Positions 49,894 through 60,874 of a stretch of DNA of 64,000 nt are shown here, one piece after another. The stretch's first letter is position 1, and each line of letters begins with the position of its first letter. A model generated the notes under the pieces. It was not told the DNA's origin. It made no database searches and was given only the letters and a program-made list of their open reading frames with translations. Position numbers and translations under genes: made by a program. Source of the DNA: JAENVU01 sp031422675 (GTDB taxonomy: Bacteria > Actinomycetota > Acidimicrobiia > IMCC26256 > JAENVU01); assembly GCA_031422675.1 (NCBI GenBank), contig JANPMG010000169.1:37588-101587 (forward strand), given 5' to 3'.

Positions 49894-51186
49894 TCACGCC
49901 GCTCTCGGAAGGACCACGGTCTGATCGCGTGCCGGTCCGACCGACACGAAGCTCACGTGCACCCCGGTGTACTCCTCGATGAAGCGCACGTAGTCCTGGG
50001 CCTCCCGCGGGAGATCTTCGAGACGCTCGGCGCGCTCGATGTCGGACTCCCACCCCTTGAACGACTCGTAGATCGGTTTCACTTTGTGGATCACCGACTG
50101 GTGGTACGGCACGTGGTCGTAGCGCGTCCCGTCCTCGCCGAGGTAGCCGACACACACCTTGAGTTCGGCGAGCGGCGACAAGACGTCGAGCTTGGTGATC
50201 GCGAGTTCGGTGCAGGTGTTGAGCCGCGAGGCGTGCTTCACCATGACCAGGTCCAGCCAGCCCGTGCGGCGCCGTCGTTTGGTGTTGGTGCCGAACTCGG
50301 CGCCGCGATCCACCAGGAGGTCGCCGACGGCGTCGCCCTCGAACAGCTCGGCGGGAAAGGGGCCGGCGCCGACCCGGGTGGTGTAGGCCTTGACCACCCC
50401 GACGATGCGTTCGAGATCGCGCGGCCCGGCCCCGGCGCCGGCACACACGGCACCCGACACCGGATTGCTCGACGTTACGAACGGATACGTCCCGTGATCG
50501 AGGTCCAGGAACGTGGCCTGGGCGCCTTCGAAGAGCACCCACTGTTGCGCGTCGAGCGCGTCGTGGACCAGGTGCACGGTGTCATCCACCAACGGTTCCA
50601 GCCGCGGCGCGAGTTGGAGATATTGCTTCGCGAGCGCGGCGGCGTCGACGGGCAGCCGGTTGTACACCTTGGTCAACACACCGTTCTTTTCGCGCAGGGC
50701 GAGGTCGAGCTTCTCGCGAAAGATCTTCGGGTCGAACAGGTCCTGCACGCGCAGGCCCACCCGCATGGCCTTGTCGGCGTACGCCGGGCCGATCCCGCGT
50801 TTGGTGGTCCCGAGCTTCGCGTTCCCGAGGTACCGCTCGTTCAGACGGTCGATCTCCTGGTGATACGGCATGATCAGGTGCGCGTTTCCGGAGAGCCGCA
50901 ACCCGCGAGTCTCGATGTTTCGGGATGCGAGCATCTCGAGTTCGTTCAGGAGCACCTGAGGGTCGACGACGACGCCGTTCCCGATGACCGGCACGACCCA
51001 CGGATACAGGATCCCACTCGGAACCAGTTGCAGCTTGAAGACCTCACCCTCGACCACGAGCGTGTGGCCGGCGTTGTGGCCACCCTGGTAGCGGACGCAG
51101 AGTGCCGCCTCTTTGGCGAGATAGTCAGTGAATCGACCCTTGCCCTCGTCGCCCCATTGGGTCCCAACGATTACTGCACCTGGCAC
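49894..51186 (-). CDS. purA: Adenylosuccinate synthetase
   Basis: A 430-residue GTP-dependent enzyme joining IMP and aspartate. The P-loop VGTQWGDEGKGRFTDYLA and catalytic Asp/His in YQGGHNAGHT are at the N-terminus. SGNAHLIMPYHQEID, TTKRGIGPAYADK and NTKRRRRTGWLDL follow. GTG 51186 (GGAGAAG upstream) matches the family start; the frame is open to 51234. It is the first gene of the purA-purD-purB-purC-purS-purQ-pyrE series, 91 bases after clpB. Confidence 0.94.
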   Translation of the reverse strand: MPGAVIVGTQWGDEGKGRFTDYLAKEAALCVRYQGGHNAGHTLVVEGEVFKLQLVPSGILYPWVVPVIGNGVVVDPQVLLNELEMLASRNIETRGLRLSGNAHLIMPYHQEIDRLNERYLGNAKLGTTKRGIGPAYADKAMRVGLRVQDLFDPKIFREKLDLALREKNGVLTKVYNRLPVDAAALAKQYLQLAPRLEPLVDDTVHLVHDALDAQQWVLFEGAQATFLDLDHGTYPFVTSSNPVSGAVCAGAGAGPRDLERIVGVVKAYTTRVGAGPFPAELFEGDAVGDLLVDRGAEFGTNTKRRRRTGWLDLVMVKHASRLNTCTELAITKLDVLSPLAELKVCVGYLGEDGTRYDHVPYHQSVIHKVKPIYESFKGWESDIERAERLEDLPREAQDYVRFIEEYTGVHVSFVSVGPARDQTVVLPRAA

Positions 51187-51277
51187 GCGCTTCTCCCGCG
51201 AAAAGGACCGGATCCCCGCGAGGAACCGGCCCACAACGTGACTGCACTCACGTTGGGGACACGGTAGTCGAGACGCC

Positions 51278-53893
<2,616 letters not shown>

Positions 53894-53932
53894 GTTTCGA
53901 ACGTCCTCGTGAGTAGCTCCGGACCGTGACAG

Positions 53933-53957
53933 AAGTTGATAACGACACCATCAACTT
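53933..53957. promoter_or_regulatory. Inverted repeat upstream of clpB
   Basis: A perfect pair AAGTTGAT and ATCAACTT with a 9-base spacer ends 40 bases before the clpB ATG. It does not match the HspR box (CTTGAGT-N7-ACTCAAG). A sequence close to one HspR half-site, CGTGAGT, is at 53908. It is a candidate operator for a stress regulator. Confidence 0.4.
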
Positions 53958-53982
53958 TTCCATTCCCGGACCCTCCACCGTC

Positions 53983-54032
53983 GACTTTCGTGCAGTTTGC
54001 GGGTCTCCAGGTCCTCAAAGTGCACGAAAGTC
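53983..54032. repeat. 50-bp palindrome upstream of clpB (copy 2 of 2)
   Basis: The left arm GACTTTCGTGCA and the right arm TGCACGAAAGTC pair perfectly at the ends; the middle is less regular (GTTTGCGGGTCTCCAG, then GTCCTCAAAG). Arms match the palindrome at 11951-12011. Beyond it, 54033-54111 is a purine-rich stretch with GGCCGGAGGA repeats and no gene. Confidence 0.75.
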
Positions 54033-54111
54033 AGGAAGAGGAGGGCCGAAGAAGGCCGGAGGAGGCCGGAGGAGGGCTGCGGCGGGAGATGGGGCGGGAA
54101 AGAGGGTCGGG

Positions 54112-56418
54112 TCAGCGGACGGACTCGAACTCGCGGTCGAGGATGGCGATGGGCTCGTTCTCCCAGATTCCGTAGCGGAGGTGCCAGCGGCGCAACCACC
54201 GGGGGGCCCACCAGTTGAGGCGCCCGGCCAGGCGCATGAACGCGGGAACCAGCGTGGCCCGGATCAGGAACGCGTCCACCAGGACGGCGAGGGTGAGCCC
54301 GATACCGAACAGCTTCACGATCGCCACCTGCGACGTCGCGATCCCGATGAACACAATCGTCAACAACAGCGCCGCCGCCGTGACGATCTTGCCCGTCTTC
54401 TGGAGTCCTACCGCAACCGCGTGCTCGTTGTCCCGATCGAGGTCGTACTCCTCCTTGATCCGGGAAAGCAGGAACACCTCGTAGTCCATCGACAGACCGA
54501 ACGAGATGCAGAACATCAGGATCGGCGTGAAGACGTCGACGCTGCCGGTGGGTGTGATGTTCAACAGATCCTTGAAGTGGCCGTCCTGGAAGATGTACAC
54601 CATCGCCCCGAACGTCGCAGTCAACGACAGCACGTTCAGACCCAGCGCCTTCAGCGGCACCAACAGGCTCCCGGTCATCATGAACAACAGGATGAACGTG
54701 GCCAGCGCAACGAGGCCGACCGCGAGTGGCAGCCGGCTGAGCACCGCTTCCTTCGTGTCGATGAGCCGCGCGCCCAGACCCATCACCTTGAACTCGAGCG
54801 GCGAGTCCACGGCCCGCATCGAACGAACCAGCCGATCACCCTGCTCCGACATCGGCTCGATCGCCGGAGTCACCGTCAGGTACGCCCCGCGAGTCCCCGG
54901 CGCGTTCTCAAATCGCGATTTCAACGCCGGCGCCAACGCGATCGGCGCGAAGTTGATCGGGGCGCGCTCGTCGAGCGCCGCGGCCTTGGAATCGCAGGCC
55001 TTCGGCCCGGTGTCGGGCGGGAGCAGATCGCCCTTCACGAAGATTCCGACACCGCTGTCCACGTGCGCCACCCCGGGCAACCGGACGAACCGACTCGCGA
55101 GGCGCTTGATCTGCGCTGCGTCGGCCGTGACGTCCGCCCCCGGAAGCGACACCGCGATGGCGTTCGACTCGCGCGTGGAGAAGCAGTCTCGAATCTGATC
55201 GACCGCACGGCGGCCGCTCACGCTGGGGGGCACGACGCGATCGTCGGTGAGACCGAGATTCACGTGGAAGAACGGGACCGCGAGCAGCACGAGGAGTCCA
55301 CTGACCCCGAGCGCGTACGGGACCGGGTGCTTCATCACCCGACGCGCCTGGCCACCCCAGAATCCACCCGTCTCGGACTCCGGCTTGAGCTTGAAGATCC
55401 GGCCCTTCTCGACCCGGGGGCCGAGCATCGCGAGCACCGCCGGCAACACCACAACCGCCGCGACCGCCGCAAGGGCCACGACGGCCACGCCCGCAAACGC
55501 GAACGATCGTAAGTACGGGACGTCGAACACGGCGAGCGCCGCCAACGAGATCATGACGGTTCCCGCGCTGAAGGCGACCGTCCGACCCGCGGTCTGCATC
55601 GACCGGCCGACGGCGACGTTCGTCGACACGCCGCGCGCCAACTCCTCCCGGTACCGGGAGACCATGAACAGGCTGTAGTCGATGGCGAGACCGAGACCGA
55701 GCGCGGTGGTGAGGTTCAGGGCGAAAACGGAGACGTCGGTGAAGAAGGTCAGGATGGTGAGGGCCAGGAACGTGCCGATCACCGCAATCGCGCCGACCGC
55801 GAGTGGCAGCAGCGCAGCAACGATGCTCCCGAACACGATGACCAACGCGATCGCAATGAGGGGCGCGGTGATGAGCTCGGACTTCTGGAGATCCTTCTCT
55901 GCCTGCACCGAGATCTGGTGGGTGAGCACGGCCTCGCCGGTGGGGAGCGTCGACAGGATCGGCGTGGTCACCGTGAACTTCTCGGCGAGCTCACCGGCGC
56001 GCGCGAACTTCTCGTCTTCGTCCCCGGAGAGCGCGGCGACCACCAGGGCCTGGCGCTCGTCGTTGCTTCGCAGCTGCGCGACTTTCCCGAACGTCCAGTA
56101 CGAGTTGGCCGCGACGACACCCCGCTCGTCCGCCAACCGCTTCGTGAGCGCGGTCGCCGCCCGCGTGACCGAATCGGTGTCGACGGTGCCGGTTCGAGCG
56201 GTCACGACGAGGACGAAGTCCGACAGCGACGCCTGCGGGAATGCCGCCTGGATCTCGGCCCGGGCGCGGGCGGACTCGGACGCCGGGTCCTCGAATCCGC
56301 CGCCGGTCAGCCGATCGTGCACTCCGCCGCCGAAGATCGCCGACAACGGCAGCGCGATGAGGGCGAGCGCCACCACCCACCGACGGCGGCGGACGATCAG
56401 AATCGCGAGCTTGCGCAC
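54112..56418 (-). CDS. MMPL-family RND transporter
   Basis: A 768-residue membrane protein with the duplicated RND layout: helix 1 (WVVALALIALPLSAIFGGG), a large external domain (about 35-175), five to six helices, a second external domain (about 380-520) and a final helix bundle. GLAIDYSLFMVSRYREEL and GLSMDYEVFLLSRIKEEY are the paired MMPL motifs with the proton-relay Asp-Tyr. It probably exports a lipid or small hydrophobic molecule; substrate unknown. GTG 56418 has GGGAGGG upstream. Confidence 0.88.
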   Translation of the reverse strand: MRKLAILIVRRRRWVVALALIALPLSAIFGGGVHDRLTGGGFEDPASESARARAEIQAAFPQASLSDFVLVVTARTGTVDTDSVTRAATALTKRLADERGVVAANSYWTFGKVAQLRSNDERQALVVAALSGDEDEKFARAGELAEKFTVTTPILSTLPTGEAVLTHQISVQAEKDLQKSELITAPLIAIALVIVFGSIVAALLPLAVGAIAVIGTFLALTILTFFTDVSVFALNLTTALGLGLAIDYSLFMVSRYREELARGVSTNVAVGRSMQTAGRTVAFSAGTVMISLAALAVFDVPYLRSFAFAGVAVVALAAVAAVVVLPAVLAMLGPRVEKGRIFKLKPESETGGFWGGQARRVMKHPVPYALGVSGLLVLLAVPFFHVNLGLTDDRVVPPSVSGRRAVDQIRDCFSTRESNAIAVSLPGADVTADAAQIKRLASRFVRLPGVAHVDSGVGIFVKGDLLPPDTGPKACDSKAAALDERAPINFAPIALAPALKSRFENAPGTRGAYLTVTPAIEPMSEQGDRLVRSMRAVDSPLEFKVMGLGARLIDTKEAVLSRLPLAVGLVALATFILLFMMTGSLLVPLKALGLNVLSLTATFGAMVYIFQDGHFKDLLNITPTGSVDVFTPILMFCISFGLSMDYEVFLLSRIKEEYDLDRDNEHAVAVGLQKTGKIVTAAALLLTIVFIGIATSQVAIVKLFGIGLTLAVLVDAFLIRATLVPAFMRLAGRLNWWAPRWLRRWHLRYGIWENEPIAILDREFESVR

Positions 56419-56512
56419 TTGCCCTCCCAGCGTGACGCCCCGGACACGCAGCGTCGGAACGCCGGTAGGCTAGGACCGGAGACGGTCGGGGCGCACGGTG
56501 GCTGGAGGAACG

Positions 56513-56944
56513 ATGGGCAGCAAGAAGGATTTGGCCGATGTGCTGGAGACCGTCGGCCTGTTCTCCCGGTGTACGGCGCGCGAACGACGAGCCGTGGCGC
56601 GTCATGCGCAGACCGCGTCGCTTCCGGCCGGCACCGATCTCGTCGTCGAGGGTGAGCCGGGCGACGCGCTCTTCGTGATCATCGACGGGAAGGCGAGCGT
56701 GCGTCGGGCCGGCATCGAGGTCAACCAGGTGGGGCCGGGCAGTTACTTCGGCGAGTTGGCAATCCTCGACGGCGCGCCCCGCAGCGCCACGGTGACGGCC
56801 ACGAGCGACGTGAAGGTTGCGGTGCTCGGGATTCGCATGTTCCGAACCCTGCTGCGCGAGGTTCCCGATCTCGCCGAGCAGCTGCTCGTCGGGCTCGCCG
56901 GCGAGTTGCGCAAGGCCCAGGCGGCCGCCGAACCGGTCGGATGA
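56513..56944 (+). CDS. Stand-alone cyclic-nucleotide-binding domain protein
   Basis: A 143-residue protein that is one CRP-type cNMP-binding domain without a DNA-binding part. FGELAILDGAPRSATVTA is the phosphate-binding cassette, with the Arg-Ser pair typical of cAMP/cGMP sensors. ATG 56513 has GGAGG just upstream. It is followed four bases later by a patatin protein that has its own cNMP domain, and has a close paralog at 62964. Confidence 0.85.
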   Translation: MGSKKDLADVLETVGLFSRCTARERRAVARHAQTASLPAGTDLVVEGEPGDALFVIIDGKASVRRAGIEVNQVGPGSYFGELAILDGAPRSATVTATSDVKVAVLGIRMFRTLLREVPDLAEQLLVGLAGELRKAQAAAEPVG

Positions 56945-56948
56945 ATCG

Positions 56949-58754
56949 ATGACCGCCACCGAAACCAATCGCGCAGAGTTCGAAGCACTGGTCCGCGAGA
57001 ACCGCGTCCTCGGCGCACTCCCGGCGGACGCGCGCAGTCTGGTGTGCGAGTCCCTGGAACCGGTCTTCATCCCGGCCGGAGACACCGTGATGCGCGAGGG
57101 CGACCCCGCGGATTGCCTCTACCTCGTCGCCGCCGGTCGGCTGCGCGTCATCGCTCGGGTGGACGGTGCGGACCACGTCCTCGCCGAGATCGGCCGCGGT
57201 GACGTCGTCGGCGAGATGGCGCTCATCGTCGACCGCCCTCGAACCGCGGATGTCGTCGCGCTGCGCGACACCCACCTGCTCCGCCTCAGCGCCACCGCCT
57301 TCGGCGTGCTGACCGCAGCCCATCCCAACGCGTACCGCGCGGTCAGCACCGCGACCGTCGATCGCCTGCTCGCGCGCCAACGCGTCGGGCGGGTCAGCAC
57401 CCCGGCGGTATCGATCGCGATCCTCCCGCTCGACGCCACCCCACCGGTCATGCGCTGTATCGATCAACTCACTCGCAGCTGGGCCCGGCTCACCGGGGGG
57501 GCGCACCTCGTGAACGTCGATGATGCGCAGGTCGTCGCCGGCGAGGGACTCGATCGTGGTCGGATGGCATCGTGGAGCAACGACCTCGAAGGCGACAACG
57601 CGCTCGTGGTCTACCTGGCAGAGCCCGAGCCGACTCCGTGGACGGAGACGTGTCTGCGCCAAGCCGACCTCGTGCTCGTCGTCGCCGACGCCACCACTGG
57701 CCCGGCCCTCCGCCTCGTCGAGGGACTGGTGCACGGCCATCACCGCACCGACCGCCGCACCGAGCTGGTGCTCGTCCATCCGGCGTCGACGCGTGACGCG
57801 CGCCGTACCACGCGCTGGCTTGGACCGCGGTCGGTCGACCGTCATCACCACGTGCGCGAGGACCACGTTCCCGACATCGATCGCGCGGCCCGGCTCGTGC
57901 TGAATCAGGGCGTCGGTGTCGTCTTCAGTGGCGGCGGCGCCCGGGGCATCTCCGAGGTCGGGGTCTACGCCGCGCTCCTCGATGCCGGCATTCCGATCGA
58001 CGCCGTCGGCGGCACCAGTATCGGCTCGATCGTCGCCGGCGGTGCGGCGAGAGACATGACGCCCGCGGCGGTCGCCCAGCTGTTGCGCGAGGCCGTGGTC
58101 GACGGCAAGTCGCCGGTGGACGTGACCTTCCCGATCGTCTCGATCGCCTCCGGGGCTCGGGTCACCGAACAGATGCGCCGGGCCGCGGACGGACTGGACT
58201 TCGAGGACACCTGGCGGCGCGCGTTCGCGGTCTCGACCAACATCACCAAGGGCGAGGCCGAGATTCACGACGGCGGCCCCGGCTGGTTCGCGCTGCGGGC
58301 CTCGTTCTCGATTCCGGGCGTGTTCCCCCCGATGCGCAACGCCGACGGCGACGTCCTCGTGGACGGGGGCGTACTCGACAACATGCCTGTTGGCATCATG
58401 CGATCCCAACACGATGGCATCAGTGTGATCGCCATCGACGTCGGCAGTCAGCGGGACGTGCGCGCCGGTGGGCTGCCCGAGTCCGGTGTGGTCTCGGGGT
58501 GGCGCTGGTTGGTGGACCGGATCAACCCACGCGCCGCCAGTGAGGACATGGTCGGGGCGATCAAGGTCCTGATGCGCATCACCGAACTCGGTGGGCGTGA
58601 CGACGACAAAGGCGATCTCTACATTCGGCCCGACGTCAGCGGTGTGGCGATGCTGGACTTCGGATCGTTCGACCGGTTGGTGGACGCCGGGTACGAGGCC
58701 GGCACCATCGCCGCGCAGGAGTGGCTCAGCTCGGGGTCGGCACCCAAGTTCTGA
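56949..58754 (+). CDS. Patatin-like esterase with N-terminal cNMP-binding domain (NTE type)
   Basis: A 601-residue protein. Residues about 15-130 are a cNMP domain (GEMALIVDRPRTADVVA). A linker region (about 150-310) follows, then a patatin domain with the oxyanion loop SGGGARGISEVG, nucleophile Ser in GGTSIGS, and catalytic Asp in VDGGVLDNMP. This is the neuropathy-target-esterase/Rv2565 arrangement: phospholipid or lysophospholipid hydrolysis possibly gated by a cyclic nucleotide or simply membrane-located. It is probably co-transcribed with the cNMP gene upstream. Confidence 0.9.
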   Translation: MTATETNRAEFEALVRENRVLGALPADARSLVCESLEPVFIPAGDTVMREGDPADCLYLVAAGRLRVIARVDGADHVLAEIGRGDVVGEMALIVDRPRTADVVALRDTHLLRLSATAFGVLTAAHPNAYRAVSTATVDRLLARQRVGRVSTPAVSIAILPLDATPPVMRCIDQLTRSWARLTGGAHLVNVDDAQVVAGEGLDRGRMASWSNDLEGDNALVVYLAEPEPTPWTETCLRQADLVLVVADATTGPALRLVEGLVHGHHRTDRRTELVLVHPASTRDARRTTRWLGPRSVDRHHHVREDHVPDIDRAARLVLNQGVGVVFSGGGARGISEVGVYAALLDAGIPIDAVGGTSIGSIVAGGAARDMTPAAVAQLLREAVVDGKSPVDVTFPIVSIASGARVTEQMRRAADGLDFEDTWRRAFAVSTNITKGEAEIHDGGPGWFALRASFSIPGVFPPMRNADGDVLVDGGVLDNMPVGIMRSQHDGISVIAIDVGSQRDVRAGGLPESGVVSGWRWLVDRINPRAASEDMVGAIKVLMRITELGGRDDDKGDLYIRPDVSGVAMLDFGSFDRLVDAGYEAGTIAAQEWLSSGSAPKF

Positions 58755-58815
58755 TCAGGCCGGTCTGATCAGGCCGGTCTGATCCGGCCGGTGATCACGG
58801 CAAGTTCTGATCAGG
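58745..58815. repeat. 14-bp tandem array plus 15-bp direct repeat between convergent genes
   Basis: CTGATCAGGCCGGT is present in two exact and one variant copy at 58751-58792. CAAGTTCTGATCAGG occurs at 58745-58759, covering the esterase stop, and again at 58801-58815, covering the hspR stop. GATCAG/CTGATC pairing makes hairpins, so the array may act as a two-way terminator. Confidence 0.8.
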
Positions 58816-59182
58816 GCTCGCGGCGGTGCTCGCGTAGGCGTGGGTCCACCGGGACGAGATCGTGACGCAGCTCCCGGCGAGCTCGCGCGAGCGCGTCGAA
58901 CGCCTCGGCCTGCACCCGCCGGAGTTCGTTCTCCAACTGTTCGACGCGTTCTTCCAACGCCAGGATGCGCGCCACCCCCGCGAGTCCGACGCCCTCGTTC
59001 GTGAGTTCTTGGATCCGGCGGAGCAGCGCAACATCTCGTTCGGAATACCGGCGACTCCGACCCTGGGTACGCGCGGGCTCGATGAGGCCCTTTCGTTCAT
59101 AGATGCGCAGCGTCTGAGGGTGCACGCCGGCCAGGTCCGCGGCCACCGAGATGATGTAGAGGGCGCGCTCGTCGTGGGCCAT
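58811..59182 (-). CDS. hspR: Heat-shock repressor HspR, MerR family
   Basis: A 123-residue MerR-like repressor. YIISVAADLAGVHPQTLRIY and ERKGLIEPARTQGRSRRYSE form the winged helix; a coiled segment follows (LALEERVEQLENELRRVQ). It represses dnaK and clpB operons in actinobacteria with DnaK as corepressor. ATG 59182 overlaps the dnaJ stop as TGATG; a GTG at 59185 is an alternative. Last gene of dnaK-grpE-dnaJ-hspR. Confidence 0.92.
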   Translation of the reverse strand: MAHDERALYIISVAADLAGVHPQTLRIYERKGLIEPARTQGRSRRYSERDVALLRRIQELTNEGVGLAGVARILALEERVEQLENELRRVQAEAFDALARARRELRHDLVPVDPRLREHRREP

Positions 59183-60348
59183 CACGTCACTCCCATCTCG
59201 GCTCGGGGATCGTCGGGGAATGCGGCCGCCACGGCCTCGACCGCCGCCCGTTGCTCGCGGTCGATCTTGTGGGGCACTGCGAGGTCGAACGTGACGAACA
59301 GATCGCCGGCGTGGCCGTTGGTTCCGGCGATGCCTCGACCCTTGACCTTCTGAGTGGTGCCGGGCTGCGTACCGGCCTTGACTTTGAGGGTGACGGGTTC
59401 GCCGAGCGTCGGGATACTGACGTTCGCGCCGAGGGTCGCCTCCGCGAAGGTGAGCGGGACCCGCACACTGAGATCACGCGTGCCCTTGCGTTCGAAGATC
59501 GGGTGCGGGCGGACCTTCACCACGACGTAGAGGTCGCCCGCCGGTCCGCCGTTGCGGCCGGCCGCGCCGCGCTGACTCACTTTGATTCGCTGGCCGTCCT
59601 TGACGCCGATCGGAATCTTCACCTTGACGTCGCGCCGACGAACTTCGGTACCGCCGCCGTGACAGCGCGGGCAGGGATCGGTGATGAGCGCGCCGCGCCC
59701 GCTGCAGTTCGGGCACACCTGGCTGAACGAGAACGGCCCCTGGTCGACGGCGACTTCGCCCCGGCCACCGCATTGCGGGCAGGTCTGGGGTTGGGTGCCC
59801 GGCCGAGAACCGGAGCCCTTGCACTCCGAACACACCGCTTCGGCCGTGAAGGCCACCGTGGTGGTGATGCCTTCGACGGCCTCGAGAAAATCGATCGTGA
59901 TCTCGGATTCGAGATCCGAGCCGCGCTGGGGCGCACTGCGCGCATTGCGGCGACCTCGGCCGCCCGGGGGCCGGCCGCCGCGGCCCCCGAAGAGCCCGCC
60001 GAGCAGGTCGCCGAGATCCACGCCGTCGTCGAACGCGAAGCCACCGCCGGGTCCGCCGCCGAACCCTCCGGGCCCACCCGGTCCGCCCGGGCCCGGATAC
60101 GCGCCCGAGGCCACCATGCGCCGGACCTCGTCGTACTCGGCGCGCTTGGTCGAGTCGCTCAACACGTCGTTGGCCGCGGACACGTTCTTGAACGTGTCTT
60201 CCGCGTCCTGGTTCCCCGGATTCGCATCGGGGTGGTACTGCTTGGCGAGCTTTCGGTACGCCTTCGTGATGTCCTTGTCGGTCGCGTTGGGACTCACGCC
60301 CAGGACGGCGTAGTAGTCCGTGTCGAACCACTCGCGTTGAGGAGCCAT
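59182..60348 (-). CDS. dnaJ: Chaperone protein DnaJ
   Basis: A 388-residue type I DnaJ. J-domain (about 9-75, DYYAVLGVSP and HPD), Gly/Phe-rich segment (about 85-140), four CxxCxGxG zinc repeats (CSECKGSG, CPQCGGRG, CPNCSGRG, CPRCHGGG) at about 155-235, and the C-terminal substrate domains. It delivers clients to DnaK. It lies four bases after grpE. Confidence 0.94.
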   Translation of the reverse strand: MAPQREWFDTDYYAVLGVSPNATDKDITKAYRKLAKQYHPDANPGNQDAEDTFKNVSAANDVLSDSTKRAEYDEVRRMVASGAYPGPGGPGGPGGFGGGPGGGFAFDDGVDLGDLLGGLFGGRGGRPPGGRGRRNARSAPQRGSDLESEITIDFLEAVEGITTTVAFTAEAVCSECKGSGSRPGTQPQTCPQCGGRGEVAVDQGPFSFSQVCPNCSGRGALITDPCPRCHGGGTEVRRRDVKVKIPIGVKDGQRIKVSQRGAAGRNGGPAGDLYVVVKVRPHPIFERKGTRDLSVRVPLTFAEATLGANVSIPTLGEPVTLKVKAGTQPGTTQKVKGRGIAGTNGHAGDLFVTFDLAVPHKIDREQRAAVEAVAAAFPDDPRAEMGVT

Positions 60349-60352
60349 AGCG

Positions 60353-60874
60353 CTACTTCGTCACCTTCACCATCGCGGGTCGCACCACGCGACCCTTCAG
60401 CCGGTAGCCGGTTCGCATCGTTGCGGACACCACCGGTTCGCCGTCGCCGTCTTCGTGCATGACGGCCTCGTGTTCGTTCGGGTCGAACGCGTAGCCGTCG
60501 GCCTCGATCCGCTCCAGACCGGCACTCTCGAGCGTCGAGACCAGCTGCGCGAAGACCAGCTCGACGCCCTTGCGAACACCGGGGTCGGTGGCCTCGGGAA
60601 GCTGGGCGACCGCGGACTCGAAACTATCGAGCACCGGCAGGAGCTTCTCCACGAGCGCTTCGCTCGCGCGTTCGACGATCGCCGTCTCCCGCTTCATCGC
60701 CTGCTTGCGGTAGTTCTCGAAGTCGGCCTGGATCTGCTGCGCGAGCGAGCGCATCTCGTCCCGCTCGCCCAGTAGCGCGACCAGATCGCCTTCGACGATC
60801 TGCGCGGCGGCAGCCTCGGGGTCGAGGACCGCTTCGTCCTCGACCCCGTCGACCCCGAGGGGCTCGTCGCTCAT
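60353..60874 (-). CDS. grpE: Nucleotide exchange factor GrpE
   Basis: A 173-residue GrpE. An acidic N-terminal tail is followed by a long helix (LLGERDEMRSLAQQIQADFE, with NYRKQAMKRE after it) and the C-terminal beta-wing (GYRLKGRVVRPAMVKV). It releases ADP from DnaK. ATG 60874 overlaps the dnaK stop as ATGA. Confidence 0.94.
   Translation of the reverse strand: MSDEPLGVDGVEDEAVLDPEAAAAQIVEGDLVALLGERDEMRSLAQQIQADFENYRKQAMKRETAIVERASEALVEKLLPVLDSFESAVAQLPEATDPGVRKGVELVFAQLVSTLESAGLERIEADGYAFDPNEHEAVMHEDGDGEPVVSATMRTGYRLKGRVVRPAMVKVTK

Noticed and set aside
47185..51267. A 1360-codon open frame on the plus strand
   Set aside because: It lies exactly antisense to purB, purD and purA, whose products are unmistakable. 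Its translation is compositionally biased (His, Arg, Gly, Asp) with no domain. Such frames are expected opposite high-GC genes.
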